A stretch of DNA of 64,000 nucleotides from Viola odorata. Its lineage: Eukaryota; Streptophyta; Magnoliopsida; Malpighiales; Violaceae. The position numbers and the translations under genes are program-made. Below the pieces are notes generated by a model. The model was not told the DNA's origin and searched no databases. It saw only the letters and a program-made list of their open reading frames with translations. Below are positions 35,810 through 46,960 of the stretch, one piece after another. The stretch lies in assembly GCA_963691705.1 (NCBI GenBank), contig OY829545.1, positions 29,499,475-29,563,474 on the forward strand, read 5' to 3'. Every line of letters starts with the position of its first letter. Positions within the stretch are counted from its first letter, which is position 1.

Positions 35810-37645
35810 TCAGGTGGTTTGTGGGATGCACATTGCCCCACAGATGAAAGGAGAACTCCTCTTAATGTCGGTTATCCTCCATTCAACAGCCTCTTCGTAC
35901 TCCTTTAATACCCTCGCAAGCCTTTCTTCCTTCGATTCTTCTTGCAAGGTTTTCAACTCGATCTTCAGTGCCTGCAAAACTGAAGGGAGAATTTCTTTAT
36001 GAGTTTTTGGTAGTTTAGCATCATTAGAAAGTTTATCATAGGAATTAGAAACTTCAAGTTCAAACACAGTTTCTTTAATTTCTTCTCTGATTTCAAAACT
36101 TTCCTCCATCTCAAGTATTTTTGGCTTGTCAATGTTTCTGCTAAGAACACAATCCAAGGGGTCAATAGCAATTAATTCACGAATATTTTCAGCATCAGGA
36201 TCAATAAGATTAACAAAATTAACACAATGCACATCCTTAGGATATCTCATAGCATCATACATGTTAAAAGTGATAATCTCACCATAAAATTCCAGAGTTA
36301 AGCATCCACCAAAAACATCAATTTTTGCTCTAACAGTCCTAAGAAAAGGCTTACCCAACAAAATTTCAGTCGACTTAGAAGTGTACTCATTCTCCATATC
36401 AATTACATAAAAATCAGCGGGAAAGATAAAGTCATTAACTTGAACCAAAACGTCCCTAATTACTCCAACCGAATAAATTATGGAACGATCAGCCAATTGA
36501 ATTACCATTCTAGTTTCCTGCAATTCACCGATGTTCAAACTCTTGAAAAGTGTCAAAGACAACACATTTATACCAACACCAAAGTCACAGAGTGCCTTAT
36601 CAATGGTCTTTTCACCTATCTTGCAAGGAATCACGAATGTTCCTCCATCCTTGCACTTGTTTGGCAACTTCTTCTGAAAAACAGCTGAGACATTATTAAT
36701 CCTGTCTACTTCTGCAAGACGCTTCCTGTTAGTGCATAATTCTTTTAAAAATTTAGCGTACTTGGGAATTTGAGAAATCATATCAAGAAGTGGAACATTA
36801 ATAGCTACTTTACGAAATAATTCTAGAATAACTTTCTCTTCCTTTACCTTCTTGGACTTTTCAGACCTTTCAGGGAAAGGAAGAGGGATTACCTGTTCCT
36901 TCTTGATCAACACTGGATCTGGAGTTGATTTTACCTATGCTGGTTTTTCAGAAATTATTTCTACCTCTGGTTCGGGCTGGTCTGAAATAAGGACTTCTAA
37001 CGGCTTCTTCCCCAGACCTAGGGCAAGGAATGTTCCGTCTGAAATTTCAGCTCCACTCCTTAGTGTCATCGAACATGGGTGTTTTGGATTGTCCATAGTA
37101 CTCGATGGAAACTTCCCTTGCTCCTATTTCTGGTTGGTTAATGCAGATATCTCCTTCTGCATTGCCGATATGCTAGCTTGGGTAGCTTGCATATTGGCTT
37201 GCGTAGCCTGCATGAATTGTTTAAGCATGTCTTCCACTGACGGGCTAGTAAGCATTAGGGGCTGTTGTGGGGCTGGTAGCTGCGGAACAGTAGGTCTGGG
37301 TACAAAATTTTGGAGGTTCATGGGTGGTGGTTGTTGCGACTGTTGTGGTGGCAGTTGGTTCGGTTGAGTTAGTTCAAACAGCTGCTGTTGAACAGGAGGT
37401 ATGGGCATGGTATCTGGTGGGTGGAATTGATGTTTTTGATATTGTGGAGCCCAGTTGAATTTTGGGGGCTGCTCCCATCCTTGATTGTAGCTGTGTGCAT
37501 TCGCCCAAGGCTGCGATTGGAAATCGGGGGCTCCATATCCATATGTGGATTGTTTCATCTGCTCTCCAATAGAAGCGAGACGAAAAATCACTGCATTGAT
37601 TTTATTATCTATGGAGCTTAACCTTACCTCTGTTGCACCGGCCAT
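35810..37645 (-). pseudogene. gag-pro: Gag C-terminus and aspartic protease of E
   Basis: One minus-strand frame with two in-frame stops (about 37121 and 36937). It begins MAGATEVRLSSIDNK, continues with a Gln/Pro-rich gag tail, then the protease: GGTFVIPCKIGEKTIDKAL, active-site region CDFGVGINVLS (Athila proteases usually have CDLGASIN, so the Ala/Ser of the motif are changed), and EILLGKPFLRT. It ends with VEWRITDIKRSSPFICG, the very start of Athila pol, and stops there. The N-terminal gag and any zinc knuckle are missing. Role in life: processing of gag in the particle; here probably inactive. Confidence 0.82.
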
Positions 37646-37794
37646 CTAAGTGCAGATGTGCTCTCTCTTAGGTCTGGGAGAGAGTCCCTTGGTTGTTGAT
37701 GTTGCATCTGCTGGTAATTTCTGGGTTGTACGGAAGCAATTCTGAATTAGAGGACCTGGTCATACACAAAGAAAAATTAATTAGTACCAATGAA
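37646..37794 (-). other. Leader of E
   Basis: Short untranslated segment between PBS and the gag remnant. Its shortness shows that the 5' part of gag has been deleted. Confidence 0.55.
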
Positions 37795-37812
37795 TCCCCG
37801 GCAACGGCGCCA
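37795..37812 (-). other. Primer binding site of E
   Basis: On the minus strand TGGCGCCGTTGCCGGGGA, five bases from the LTR. This site is typical of Athila elements; I recall it as matching tRNA-Asp but cannot check. Confidence 0.85.
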
Positions 37813-37817
37813 AAATT

Positions 37818-39066
37818 TGATGGTTGCCGAAACCGTCAAAATAAAATAATACAATCTACCAATGCACATGTAGTTTTATAATAGTAGCAAGTGGTAAAAG
37901 GTTCGTCCTCAGGGATTCGGTGGCAATTAATATTCTTTATAAATGACAAGATGAGTAACAGCTGGTAAATACCAATATCGATTGTTGTGTTGCAATTGCT
38001 TAAGAAACAGAAATAGCATAAAACAGTAAAGAAAATGTGTTATGTGTGTTCAAAGGTGACAAAGTTCCCAGTAAGGATTCGACTAAGCACAAATTAAACT
38101 GACTGATCATTGATTCAAGTATTTTTAAGACCGAACTTATAGGCGGCTATAGAGACCAGGTGTTCACCTAAATCTCCTACTCTCCTAACCAAGGCTAATA
38201 AAGAGACACTCTATTGAATTTAATCAAATGATTGATAATTCATAGGGAGAGACCGATACCAAGTCTGGGATAAAAATCCTATAAACCTGACTCTATTCGT
38301 TTTCTATTCTGATCCGTCAATCAGATAGTTGCCTTCGCATCTCTCTTTACAATGTAGACTCCAAAGTATCAAGAGAAGACTGTAATTAATCAAATCCTAT
38401 TTGTAGATGATCAGGCTTCAATAGGAATAAGATTAACTTGACATTCAACTAAAACAAATAGAGATATAAGCTGGAATTTAATAAGAACAATTAGATCTCA
38501 CAATCAATTATTCATGGCAATGAATCCTTACAAGGAAAATAGAATTTAGCCAAGCATCATCATAATAAATATATAAAAGAGATTAAAAGCATAAAAGATA
38601 TTTAATTAATTAAAAGAAAGAATAAGCAGCAGCTGTTCAAGCTATTGCAAATGGAATTGTTGTCTCTACCAAGAAGAAAGAAATATGCTGTGTGTAAAAG
38701 ATGAAGTTCACAGAGGCGCAGCCTCCTTTCTTAAATAATAATAATTACTTAAAATTGTCTATTTCCAAAATTCAAAAATAGGATAATATCTAATAATATT
38801 TGTTCCACAATCCTAACAGAAGCGTAGGAGAATATCAACGGCAGCAGGACTTCTTGTTCCAACAGGAGTCCGCAAGACAAAATCTTCTAGAAGAAACAGC
38901 AGCCACAAAATTGTTCTGCAACAAACGGCTTCAGCTCCTAACGAATGAAATGCTGTCCAGCAACGTTCTCTGTAATAAAGGAGTGAAAACCCCGAGAATT
39001 AGCAGCATCATCGTCCTAAAATAGACATAAAAGACGACGATAAATAGACATTTAACACTTCAATCA
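37818..39066 (-). repeat. 5' LTR of E
   Basis: 1249 bp, near-identical to 31354-32652. It ends at 39066 and is followed by the target duplication CTAAT at 39067-39071, after which D's 3' UTR resumes. Confidence 0.92.
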
Positions 39067-39071
39067 CTAAT

Positions 39072-42000
39072 CGATCTTAAAGTTTTGCAGGGACGTAATG
39101 TCTCATCTCATCATCGCGATAGGGCCAGGGAGTTCCCCTCGTAGCAACTCCTGAATTGCCGCAGCAGGCCGCCTTCAAGAGTGAATCAGGAAAGATTTTA
39201 AAACCAGTCACTATCTAAATCAAAAATTCTTTTTCCTCGCAGTACTACCAGCACGTCCTGCAACCAGTCTCAAAGGACCAAACACGTAAAGGGAGATCAC
39301 CTCGCAAAGCTATCATCCGATCATCTAGAGGATTGTCTGAGCCTGTAACGCTACTCAAGAACTTAAAGGATGACCACCGTCAGAATTTCACAGCAATACT
39401 ATTATCCAGTTTGAGCGAGGACTGAATGCTGGACCAATGTCACAAAGCCCATCCCATGCCGGCCAAGCCGTCGAAATACGAGTGACAGGCTCCCACCTCC
39501 GTTCACCTATTCGGAGGAGCTCATCATCAAAACGTCATGTTCGCCCAATGCACCTTTACAGGCAGAACTCCTGGAGAAAAAGCACGACGAAAAGCTGTCC
39601 TTCCAGGACCATAAATCAACATACTTAATGCGGTCTCGTTCAAGAAACTTCTCAACATCCGCACCATGATCAATACTACGAAGATCAATCCTTTAATTTG
39701 TGGGCCACTAACTGCTGACTGACAGTGATCGCATTCACTTGCTTTATCCACAATCCCTTGCTGTAAAGCGTCAGAACTCCTCTCAGAAGAGGGGCAGCCA
39801 GACTGCAAGTATCACCCGCGCGAAGGCAGGAATTGCGGCAAAGCGTCTAAAAGCAAAGCCATCATCAACCAACATCCGATGCAAGTCACACCGCGGTGAC
39901 CCACGGATGGCCCGTCCAAAAGGGAGAACTTAAAACTTATCACTCACATTACTTTTGCTAAAAATTGTCTTGCATTTACTCCTCATTTGTTCTCGCCTTA
40001 TCTTTTTCAGGAACTGGGTCGCCCCCATTTGATGCCTGCGTAAGACTGGTAAGTAGACGCCCTTGCAGCCCCACTGCACATTTCGGGGGCAGAAGGTTTT
40101 CTCCTTTGTCTCAGAGCAATCACAAAGCAAATCAGCGAAGGTCTAGCAAGGGCCAACAAGCTAATGAGCAAAAATGCGGATCTCATCCTCACTCCGACCT
40201 GGATCGGCGGTTCCCGCGAAGCAGCTGAAAAAGAAACCAATCAATCAGCATCTAAGCAAAGCATTCCTGAACGTGGGACCACGTCGTAGGCACCCTCGAA
40301 AAGTCGGGCTAAGGAAAGGGAGAATCCCTGAACTTATGTCATTTTTGTTTTCAAATCAATCTTTCTTTTCTACTCCGTTGTCCCCTCGTCATTTCGCAGG
40401 GACACGAATCATCCCATTGTCATCCGCATAAAGCTCGTGGAAGACGCCCTTGCAGCCCCGCTGCACATTTCAGGGGAGTTCATCTTTCTCCCCCCTTCGT
40501 TAAAATTTATTTTTGTTCCTGCTCACTTTGTTAGTTTTAATTCGCGTACGGTCGTCTGGCCCACTAGGGGCAACCCTTTAGGTTCTCGTTGGTTTCTTAC
40601 AAATAGGTCATCCCCCGCGTCCTAGCTTTAAACTATCAATCAATCAAAAATCAAGATCAATCAAAAATCCCTTTTAGCCCGGCTAAAACAAAATCCATAC
40701 AACTCTCGTAGCATATTCATGCATTGCATAGGTCAGGAATGTTCAATCCCTCTATCAAATAAAGCATCCATCAAAATTACATATCATGCGTGATCTTACT
40801 TGTTTGCTCTTATATCCATGATTTGCTCAGACGTAAGCAGTCACAGATAAATCCCGGTAAGTATTTTCGAGCCATCGTGGCTTATCCTTCATGAGTGTAA
40901 GTGCCTGACTAGGTATTAGTTGAATTCGCATAATATCCAGGGTACATGTGCAATTAGACATGGGATAGCAATAAAATGACGTGGGACTTTCACGATCTTC
41001 TCTGTTTTTTTCGTTTTCTTCCCTCTTTCCACCACATATGTCATTACTCCTACCAAAACCTTCACTATCACTCATACCCCGGGAGCCAAGGGGCAGTCTC
41101 AGCTAAGATTGCCAGCCGGAAGTAAAAAGCTAGCCAAGTTCAAGTACACGACAAAGGAGATAAAAAATGTCGCCGAAAGATCGCTAAGAACTATCACCAA
41201 AGAAAGGCCAAAAATCCAAGGATGAAGGCCGAGGCCTTAAGCCAGAACGAGAAAAGATCAAGACAAAGGTTGTGCTTGTTATGCTCTGATGCATTTCGAA
41301 TCAACAAGAAAAGAAAAGAGAAAGAAAAGGGGATAAAGAAAAGGGGAAAAAAAAAGAAAAAAAAGAGGAAAAAGGATTAATGCTCAGAGACATTCGAAGA
41401 ATACAAACACTAAAAAAAACAGAAGCAAGCACAACCCGGGGACAACTAAACTCGAGAAAGCTCGAAGAAAACATTCCCCAGTAAAGACTTGAGAAGAAGG
41501 GCCCAAGGCCAACTAAAGTAATTAGATCTCGAGGAAAGCATCCCCTCAGAGAGAACTCGAGAAGAAAAGGGCCCCCGGCCAATTCAAGTAGCAGATCGCG
41601 AAAAGAACAGCGACAACACTCTCCAGTGAAGACTCAAGGAGAAAAAAGGCCCAGAGCCAACTCAAGGAATCTCAAAGGAAACATTCTCCAGTAAAGACTC
41701 GAGAAAAGGGCCTCTGGCCGACCGGAGAGCATCCCCAGCAAGGATCCCAGAGCTCACGCACTCTATCAAGAAAGCATCCCCAGCAAAAAGCAAAAGAACT
41801 CGTGTACCTCGCCCTCATCAGGGCCAATCGACAAAGCATCACTCATCAAAAACCTTCAAACTCGTCAGAAAAGCACATCTTTACCCAGAACAAGCTTCTT
41901 TCCGGACATTTTATGTCCTTTCATTATTTTCCGTGAAAGTCCCATCGATTATTAGAATGCCCATGCATGTGCATCCTCATTTGAAGTCTATTCACTCGGA

Positions 42001-42195
42001 TTGACATTGCGAATTGAAAATTATGTATCGTGTTAGTTGCATCTTTATGAGCGTAAAACACTTAACCTTATTTCAGAGCGTGAGTGCAAACACTAATATC
42101 ATGTGAGGATTGCTTACGGCTGCAAATCGTTACCTCCTGAACAGGATGCAGATGCATTCTAGGTTTGTATCAAGGCCGCTGGTAACAAAAGCAGT
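39072..42195 (+). other. 3' UTR of D, second part
   Basis: This continues the UTR cut by E (cgatcttaaagttttgcagg matches C at about 21555 in reverse). It has two copies, 387 bp apart, of a block with cgcccttgcagcccc[ag]ctgcac (about 40058 and 40445), a purine-rich tract at 41300-41400, and several copies of tccccagtaaagactcgag-like sequence between 41470 and 41770 (about 60-90 bp apart). No gene is present. Blocks at 40790-41000 and 41940-42180 match A's 3' UTR. Confidence 0.65.
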
Positions 42196-43893
42196 TTTCT
42201 CCTCCCAGAGTGATCATTTGCATCTTTCTCCTCCTAGAGTGACATCATACATTCCCTCCTCCCAGAGTGATAGCATCTACGTTTCGTCCTCCTAAAGTGA
42301 CGATTAGTTTATTTCTGCACCTCGCGTCTTCTCCTACGGGATTAACGTCATTTAAATTTCTGCATTTTATATTTCCTCCTCCTAGAGTGACAGCTTTATA
42401 TTTCCTCCTCCTAGAGTGACAGCATGCATCTCCTCCTCCCAGAGTGACATCATTTACATAATTCTACATTTCTGCATAATTATTATCTCCTCCTAGAGTG
42501 ACAGCACATATTTCCTCCTCCCAAAGTGACATCATTTATATTTCCTCCTCCCAAAGTGACAGCATCACTATTTTTCTCCTCCCAGAGTGACCTTAGTTTA
42601 ATTTCCGCATTTCACGTCTTCTCCTACGGGATTGACGTTGTTTACGTTTCTGTACCGCATTTCCTCCTCCAGAGTGACAACATCATGCATTCTTCTCCTC
42701 CCAGAGTGACATCATTTGCATTCTCCTCCTCCCAGAGTGACAGCATCATGCATTTTCTCCTCCCAGAGTGACATCATTTACATAATTCTACATTTCTACA
42801 TAATTATTTCCTCCTCCTAGAGTGACATCATTTGCATCTCCTCCTCCTAGAGTGACATCATTTGCATCTCCTCCTCCTAGAGTGACATCATTAGGACAAA
42901 TCTTTCATACTTCTACGAATCACGCATTATCCTCCTAAAGCAACGTCAGTCACATGTCAAACGTTTATCCCCCAGTGGAGCCGTCATTTACATTTTCGTG
43001 AAATTACCTTCCATTCCTGTCAAAGTAGTCGCCATTTATATTTTCTGCAACTTATGTTTCTCTCAATGCCCGAGTAGATCTAAGTTTACATCTTTGCAGG
43101 ACATCCGATCAAACAATCTATCTCCTCCCAGAGTGACATTCAACAAATCTATCTCCTCCCAGAGTGACATCTACAACAATATCTCCTCCCAAAGCGACAG
43201 CAACAATATCTCCTCCCAGAGCGACAGCAACAATACCTCCTCCTAGAGTGACAGCAACAATCTATCTCCTCCCAGAGTGACAGCTACTCCTCCCAGAGTG
43301 ACATCATCAAAATATGTCTCCTCCCAGAGTGACATCAACAAACTTACCTCCTCCCAGAGTGACATCAACCAACTATCTCCTCCCAGAGTGACATCAACGA
43401 ATAACGTCATCAAAACTACCTCCTCCCAAAGTGACATCAACAAACAATATCTCCTCCCAAAGTGACATCAACAAACAATATCTCCTCCTAGAGTGACATC
43501 AACAAACTTACCTCCTCCTAGAGTGACATCAACAAACTTACCTCCTCCCAGAGTGACAGCTACAACGTATCTCCTCCCAGAGTAACATCAACAAATATCT
43601 CCTCCCAGAGTGACCTCTACGATTTATCTCCTCCCAGAGTGACGCCAACAAATCTATTCCTCCCTGAGTGACATCATCAACCAACCTATCTCCTCCTAGA
43701 GTGACATCGACAAAACTACCTCCTCCCAGAGTGACATCTACAACCATTATCTCCTCCCAGAGTGACATCTACAACCATTATCTCCTCCCAGAGTGACATC
43801 GAAAGTATATCTCCTCCCAGAGTGACATCAACTAACCTACCTCCTCCCAGAGTGACGTCAACAAACTTACCTCCTCCCAGAGTGACATCATCA
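42196..43893 (+). repeat. Variable tandem array in 3' UTR of D
   Basis: About 50 copies of the core ctcctcccagagtgaca are joined by linkers of variable length. Near the LTR the period is a fairly regular 26-31 bp (linker tcaacaaactta and variants); farther away linkers are longer and include ttctcctacgggattaacgt-type segments at about 42330 and 42625. The core is the reverse complement of that in C, as expected from the opposite orientation. Confidence 0.93.
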
Positions 43894-44001
43894 CGGTGAG
43901 ATTGAGGTAAGACCTACTGTGTCGCCAAAATTCGGATATGTGGGGGCAACCGTCTTTACTGCTTATCAAATACTTCGATAAGACAGTAAAGAGGGGGCAA
44001 C
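43894..44001 (+). other. Hairpin and polypurine tract of D
   Basis: tttactgcttatc (43955-43967) pairs with gataagacagtaaa (43977-43990) with one extra base, and the polypurine tract cagtaaagagggggcaac (43984-44001) overlaps its right arm and ends at the LTR start. A second gtgggggcaac at 43940-43950 lies on the other side of the hairpin, so the hairpin is flanked by direct gggggcaac repeats. Confidence 0.75.
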
Positions 44002-44876
44002 TGTTGATACCCGAATTTTGACGCCCTTTTTAATTAAATTTAGCATTTTTGTCATTTTAGTTAATTGACTGTCATTTCTAATTAATTTACTGTCATTAGC
44101 ATTTTTTGATTCTCATGGCATTTTTATCATCGTCGTTAGCATCGTCAGCATTCGAAATCGCGTTTATTTAATTTTCCGTCACGTATTTTTGTTATTATTA
44201 TCATTAATGTTTTTAGCCTTAAAAATCACATTTTTAATTATCCGTTAGTCATTTACTAGTTATTTCTTCGTTTTAGGTCATCACACGAATTTTAGGATTT
44301 TTAGTATTTTATCACATTTTTAGCATTTTTATTATTTTATTATTATTTTTGTTCGAGCTTTTATTGGACCCGAGTAAGTTCGCTCGGACAATAGCTCGAA
44401 CTCGAAATGTTTTCCATCAACTAGTTCCTACCCTTTTTTTCATTCACGCCAACCTACAGCGTTTCGAGTAATTTTTGTCATAACGTCATTTATTTTTCGT
44501 CCGAACATTTCATGTTTCTGAACGAGAAAATAAACACGTTAAATGAAAAAATCTCGTCATTCGCTGTAGATGGTTAAACTCACCGTATTTTTCTCTACGC
44601 GCTGGCACTTTCGGCTCGAAAATTCGGAACGTTCATTTGCGAGATTGGCTCAAGGCCATTTAAATAGGCTTAAAAAGCCATTTGATCACAACCGTTGATC
44701 TGGTCAACCAAGAAAAGTCAACTAGATCAACGGTTGACCATTTAAAAGCCATGGTGCACATGCACCATGGACGTGAACCAGCAGCGGAGCAGGCCACCGA
44801 GTAGCCTGCTCCCGACGTCCTGTCCTGTCAACGGTCACCTCCCAGCAGCCTAGCTCCGCCACCTCACCTCCCCTAG
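44002..44876 (+). repeat. 3' LTR of D, truncated by insertion of G
   Basis: It begins TGTTGATACCCGAATTTTGA and follows the LTR of C (ttattggacccgagtaag, ccatcaactagtt, ccgttgatctggt) up to cctcccctag, where element G starts. Its remaining ~2.7 kb should lie to the right of G, outside the window. It contains an inverted repeat (44690-44735, one mismatch) and a 22-nt perfect palindrome at 44749-44770. Confidence 0.82.
44749..44770. repeat. 22-nt perfect palindrome in LTR of D
   Basis: CCATGGTGCA, then CA, then TGCACCATGG. In C the corresponding place is only partly palindromic, so the perfection is specific to D. Confidence 0.85.
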
Positions 44877-45209
44877 TGTTAGGATCCTTCGATGTTGAAT
44901 TGCAAGGAACTAGTCTCGATTGGGGATGGCTCGGATGATTGATGGATGAAGGATTAATGACTTCAGGAGATAGGCGCAGCGAGAATTTGTAATGGAAAGA
45001 TGTATGAATTTTAGAAAGGTGTATGGAAAAATAAGGGAATTTTAATTCAAGATTAATGGTTCTTGAATCGGGAATTTTAGAAGTGAAATATGGATGATAA
45101 TATGAACAAGTAAGTTCAAGAAAACCCTCTCGTTAACGAAGAACGAGCAACCTTTCTATATTGAATATACTTGAAATATCGAACTCAAACTTGCAATGAA
45201 TTTGCTAGC
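44877..45209 (-). repeat. End of 3' LTR of G, left of the F insertion
   Basis: On the minus strand this segment ends CCTAACA next to D's cctcccctag. It continues on the other side of F at 63148. Presumed target duplication CCTAG (44872-44876); the partner is outside the window. Confidence 0.6.
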
Positions 45210-45728
45210 TGATAAGATTTGATCTAATGTGGGAGTGGGGTATAGATTATGGTTGTCTGGAATCACTGTTGCGGCAGTCCATCGTACTTACAAATCGTCG
45301 GAGGGGGGGCTCCGGCGTAGACACTCCGATGCTTAAGTTAGTATGGCTGTGCAATTTTGCAGAGATTTTGGCAGAGAATTTGATCTTACCTGTGATCTAG
45401 AAATGAGTGGTATTTATAGCCAAATGATGGTCGTTACCCCCAGGGGTGGGCGTTATCAAGGGGAGATAACGCCCAGGATGACGTCAGCATACGTCAGCTG
45501 GACCGGATATCGCTAGTGAGATATCGCCAATGAGACGTTGCCGGGGTTTCCTGGGATATGATGACGCCGTGTGGGTCCCCCCCTCTGCTGATGTCGACTA
45601 TCCCAGGATTCCTTGGCCTAACGCGGGCGGCAGCCGGGACGTTGACGCCAGTCAAGGTCTACAAGGACCTAGCTTTGACTTGGGGTGAGAAGACAGATAT
45701 ACCCTTGGTGTTTCATCAATTGTTATCA
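45210..45728 (-). repeat. 3' LTR of F
   Basis: 519 bp with TATAAATA on the minus strand at 45411-45418. A G7 run (45303-45309) corresponds to G26 in the other LTR. It differs from the right LTR at a few per cent of sites by eye plus small indels. Confidence 0.9.
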
Positions 45729-46502
45729 TAAGCCCAACTGAAAATGAGCCCGAGTGTACACCAAGGGCCTCCTTCCCTGGCATCTGGAGGAACGTTACTC
45801 CTCTTGCGCCGCGTTAGATTCGAGAGAATCTGAGTTTTTCTGATTCCTTCGTCAGTTCCTTTGCGCTGGATATGCGATAGCAAAGCGGATAACTGGAACC
45901 GATCTCCGGCGGTAACGATCGGTCACAGAGAGGGCGCTCATATGATTAACATCGTCATGGTAGAGCCTTCCAGCGTTATCCCTTCAGAGCTTCGAATATC
46001 ATTCTGAAAGCGATATTGTCTTGTTTTTCCTGCACATTCTCTAATGTGGTTTTCTTAGTGAAAATATCACACAACGATAGACGTAAGTCACCCTTACTCC
46101 CTTAAAGGCATTCGCTCGCCAATATCGGGGGGTCGTTGCTGTCGCTTTTTCCATCCAAGCTCGTTGGATCCGGCGTTGCTGTAAGCCGCCTGTAATATTG
46201 ACGTGGTTTACACCATAAGCTACCTGCAATATTGATGCGGTTTTACGCTGCTCGGAGCTACCTGTAATATTGACGCGGTTTTACGCTGCTCGGAGCTACC
46301 TGCAATATTGACGCGGTTTTACGCTGTAGGCCACCTATAAATTGTGAGGTCTTACGTCGTTATAGACCTCAGTCCATATTCCACTTGAGTACCTCGGTCT
46401 TCCAGGGGTTCCGCGTTAGCCTTCCCTCCTGACGACGTTGGGTTAACGGGACGGCCTAATTTTTGAGGCGCACGCCTTTGTGAGCAGCTATTACTTTGGA
46501 TC
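45729..46502. other. Non-coding segment of F with a 38-bp tandem repeat
   Basis: Next to the LTR the minus strand reads ttcagttgggctta, a weak polypurine tract. From about 46180 to 46345 there are four to five units of about 38 bp (agctacctgcaatattgacg, then cggttttacgctgctcgg). Confidence 0.65.
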
Positions 46503-46510
46503 TATAAATG
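46503..46510 (+). promoter_or_regulatory. Possible TATA box for small antisense ORF
   Basis: TATAAATG lies about 65 bp before the likely start at 46571. The same octamer precedes the larger antisense gene at 48099, which supports a shared promoter element. Confidence 0.4.
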
Positions 46511-46570
46511 CGATCCTTTTTTCAGTGCAGCTTCTTCACACCTCCTCTACTTCTCATCTACCATTTCCTC

Positions 46571-46960
46571 ATGAAAGATCTCACTAGAAATTTTCTAATT
46601 TCCAAAGCCTTAACCCTCAACAATCTCACTGAGGGTGACGTCAGCTTCCTGGAGAACATGCTGACGAAGACTGGTGAGGACATGCTGGAACTTCGGGGAA
46701 TGATGACCCCCATTCAGGCCAGGATCGGGGCCGCTACCATGGAGGACTTCAATCCTATCGGGAATGTCTCCAAGTTGGTTGTCGTCGCCTGTCGCATCGA
46801 GGTAGCCATCACCACACTGCAGTAGAGGAAGGATCTTTTGAACTGCTGCTTGAAGAGCATGAGAAGCACCTCTTCAGAGCTGACTTCTGTGGATGACGCC
46901 TTGAGGGACATTCCCACTTTGCTGGTGGATGACGACAACGACGCCTGGTCTCGGGCTTGA
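46571..46960 (+). pseudogene. Small unknown ORF of F, antisense to pol
   Basis: I prefer the ATG at 46571 (MKDLTRNFLISK), since an upstream ATG falls inside the TATA-like octamer. The frame has one stop (TAG at 46823) and continues to 46960 (ending DDDNDAWSRA), about 130 codons in total. It is acidic and Leu-rich with helical, coiled-coil-like stretches. No family recognised. It could be a detached piece of the antisense gene family. Confidence 0.35.

Larger units (their letters stand above)
31354..39066 (-). mobile_element. Complete non-autonomous Athila-like element E
   Basis: A 7.7 kb insertion with two LTRs (31354-32652 and 37818-39066), TG...CA ends, and the 5-bp duplication CTAAT on both sides. 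The order on the minus strand is 5' LTR (right), PBS, gag C-terminus plus protease, an env-position ORF, polypurine tract and 3' LTR (left). There is no RT, RNase H or integrase, so it depends on a partner. The LTRs are nearly identical by eye apart from a gap of about 50 bp, so the insertion is fairly recent. Confidence 0.92.

Noticed and set aside
32386..39024. Matching 74-codon ORFs at 32386-32610 and 38800-39024
   Set aside because: They are the same place in the two LTRs of E; conservation reflects LTR identity and not protein selection, and they lie opposite to the element's sense strand.
42196..43893. CRISPR-like look (short conserved repeat, variable spacers)
   Set aside because: The window is plant nuclear DNA with retrotransposons, linkers vary in length and are themselves repeated, no cas genes exist, and the array sits in a retroelement 3' UTR.
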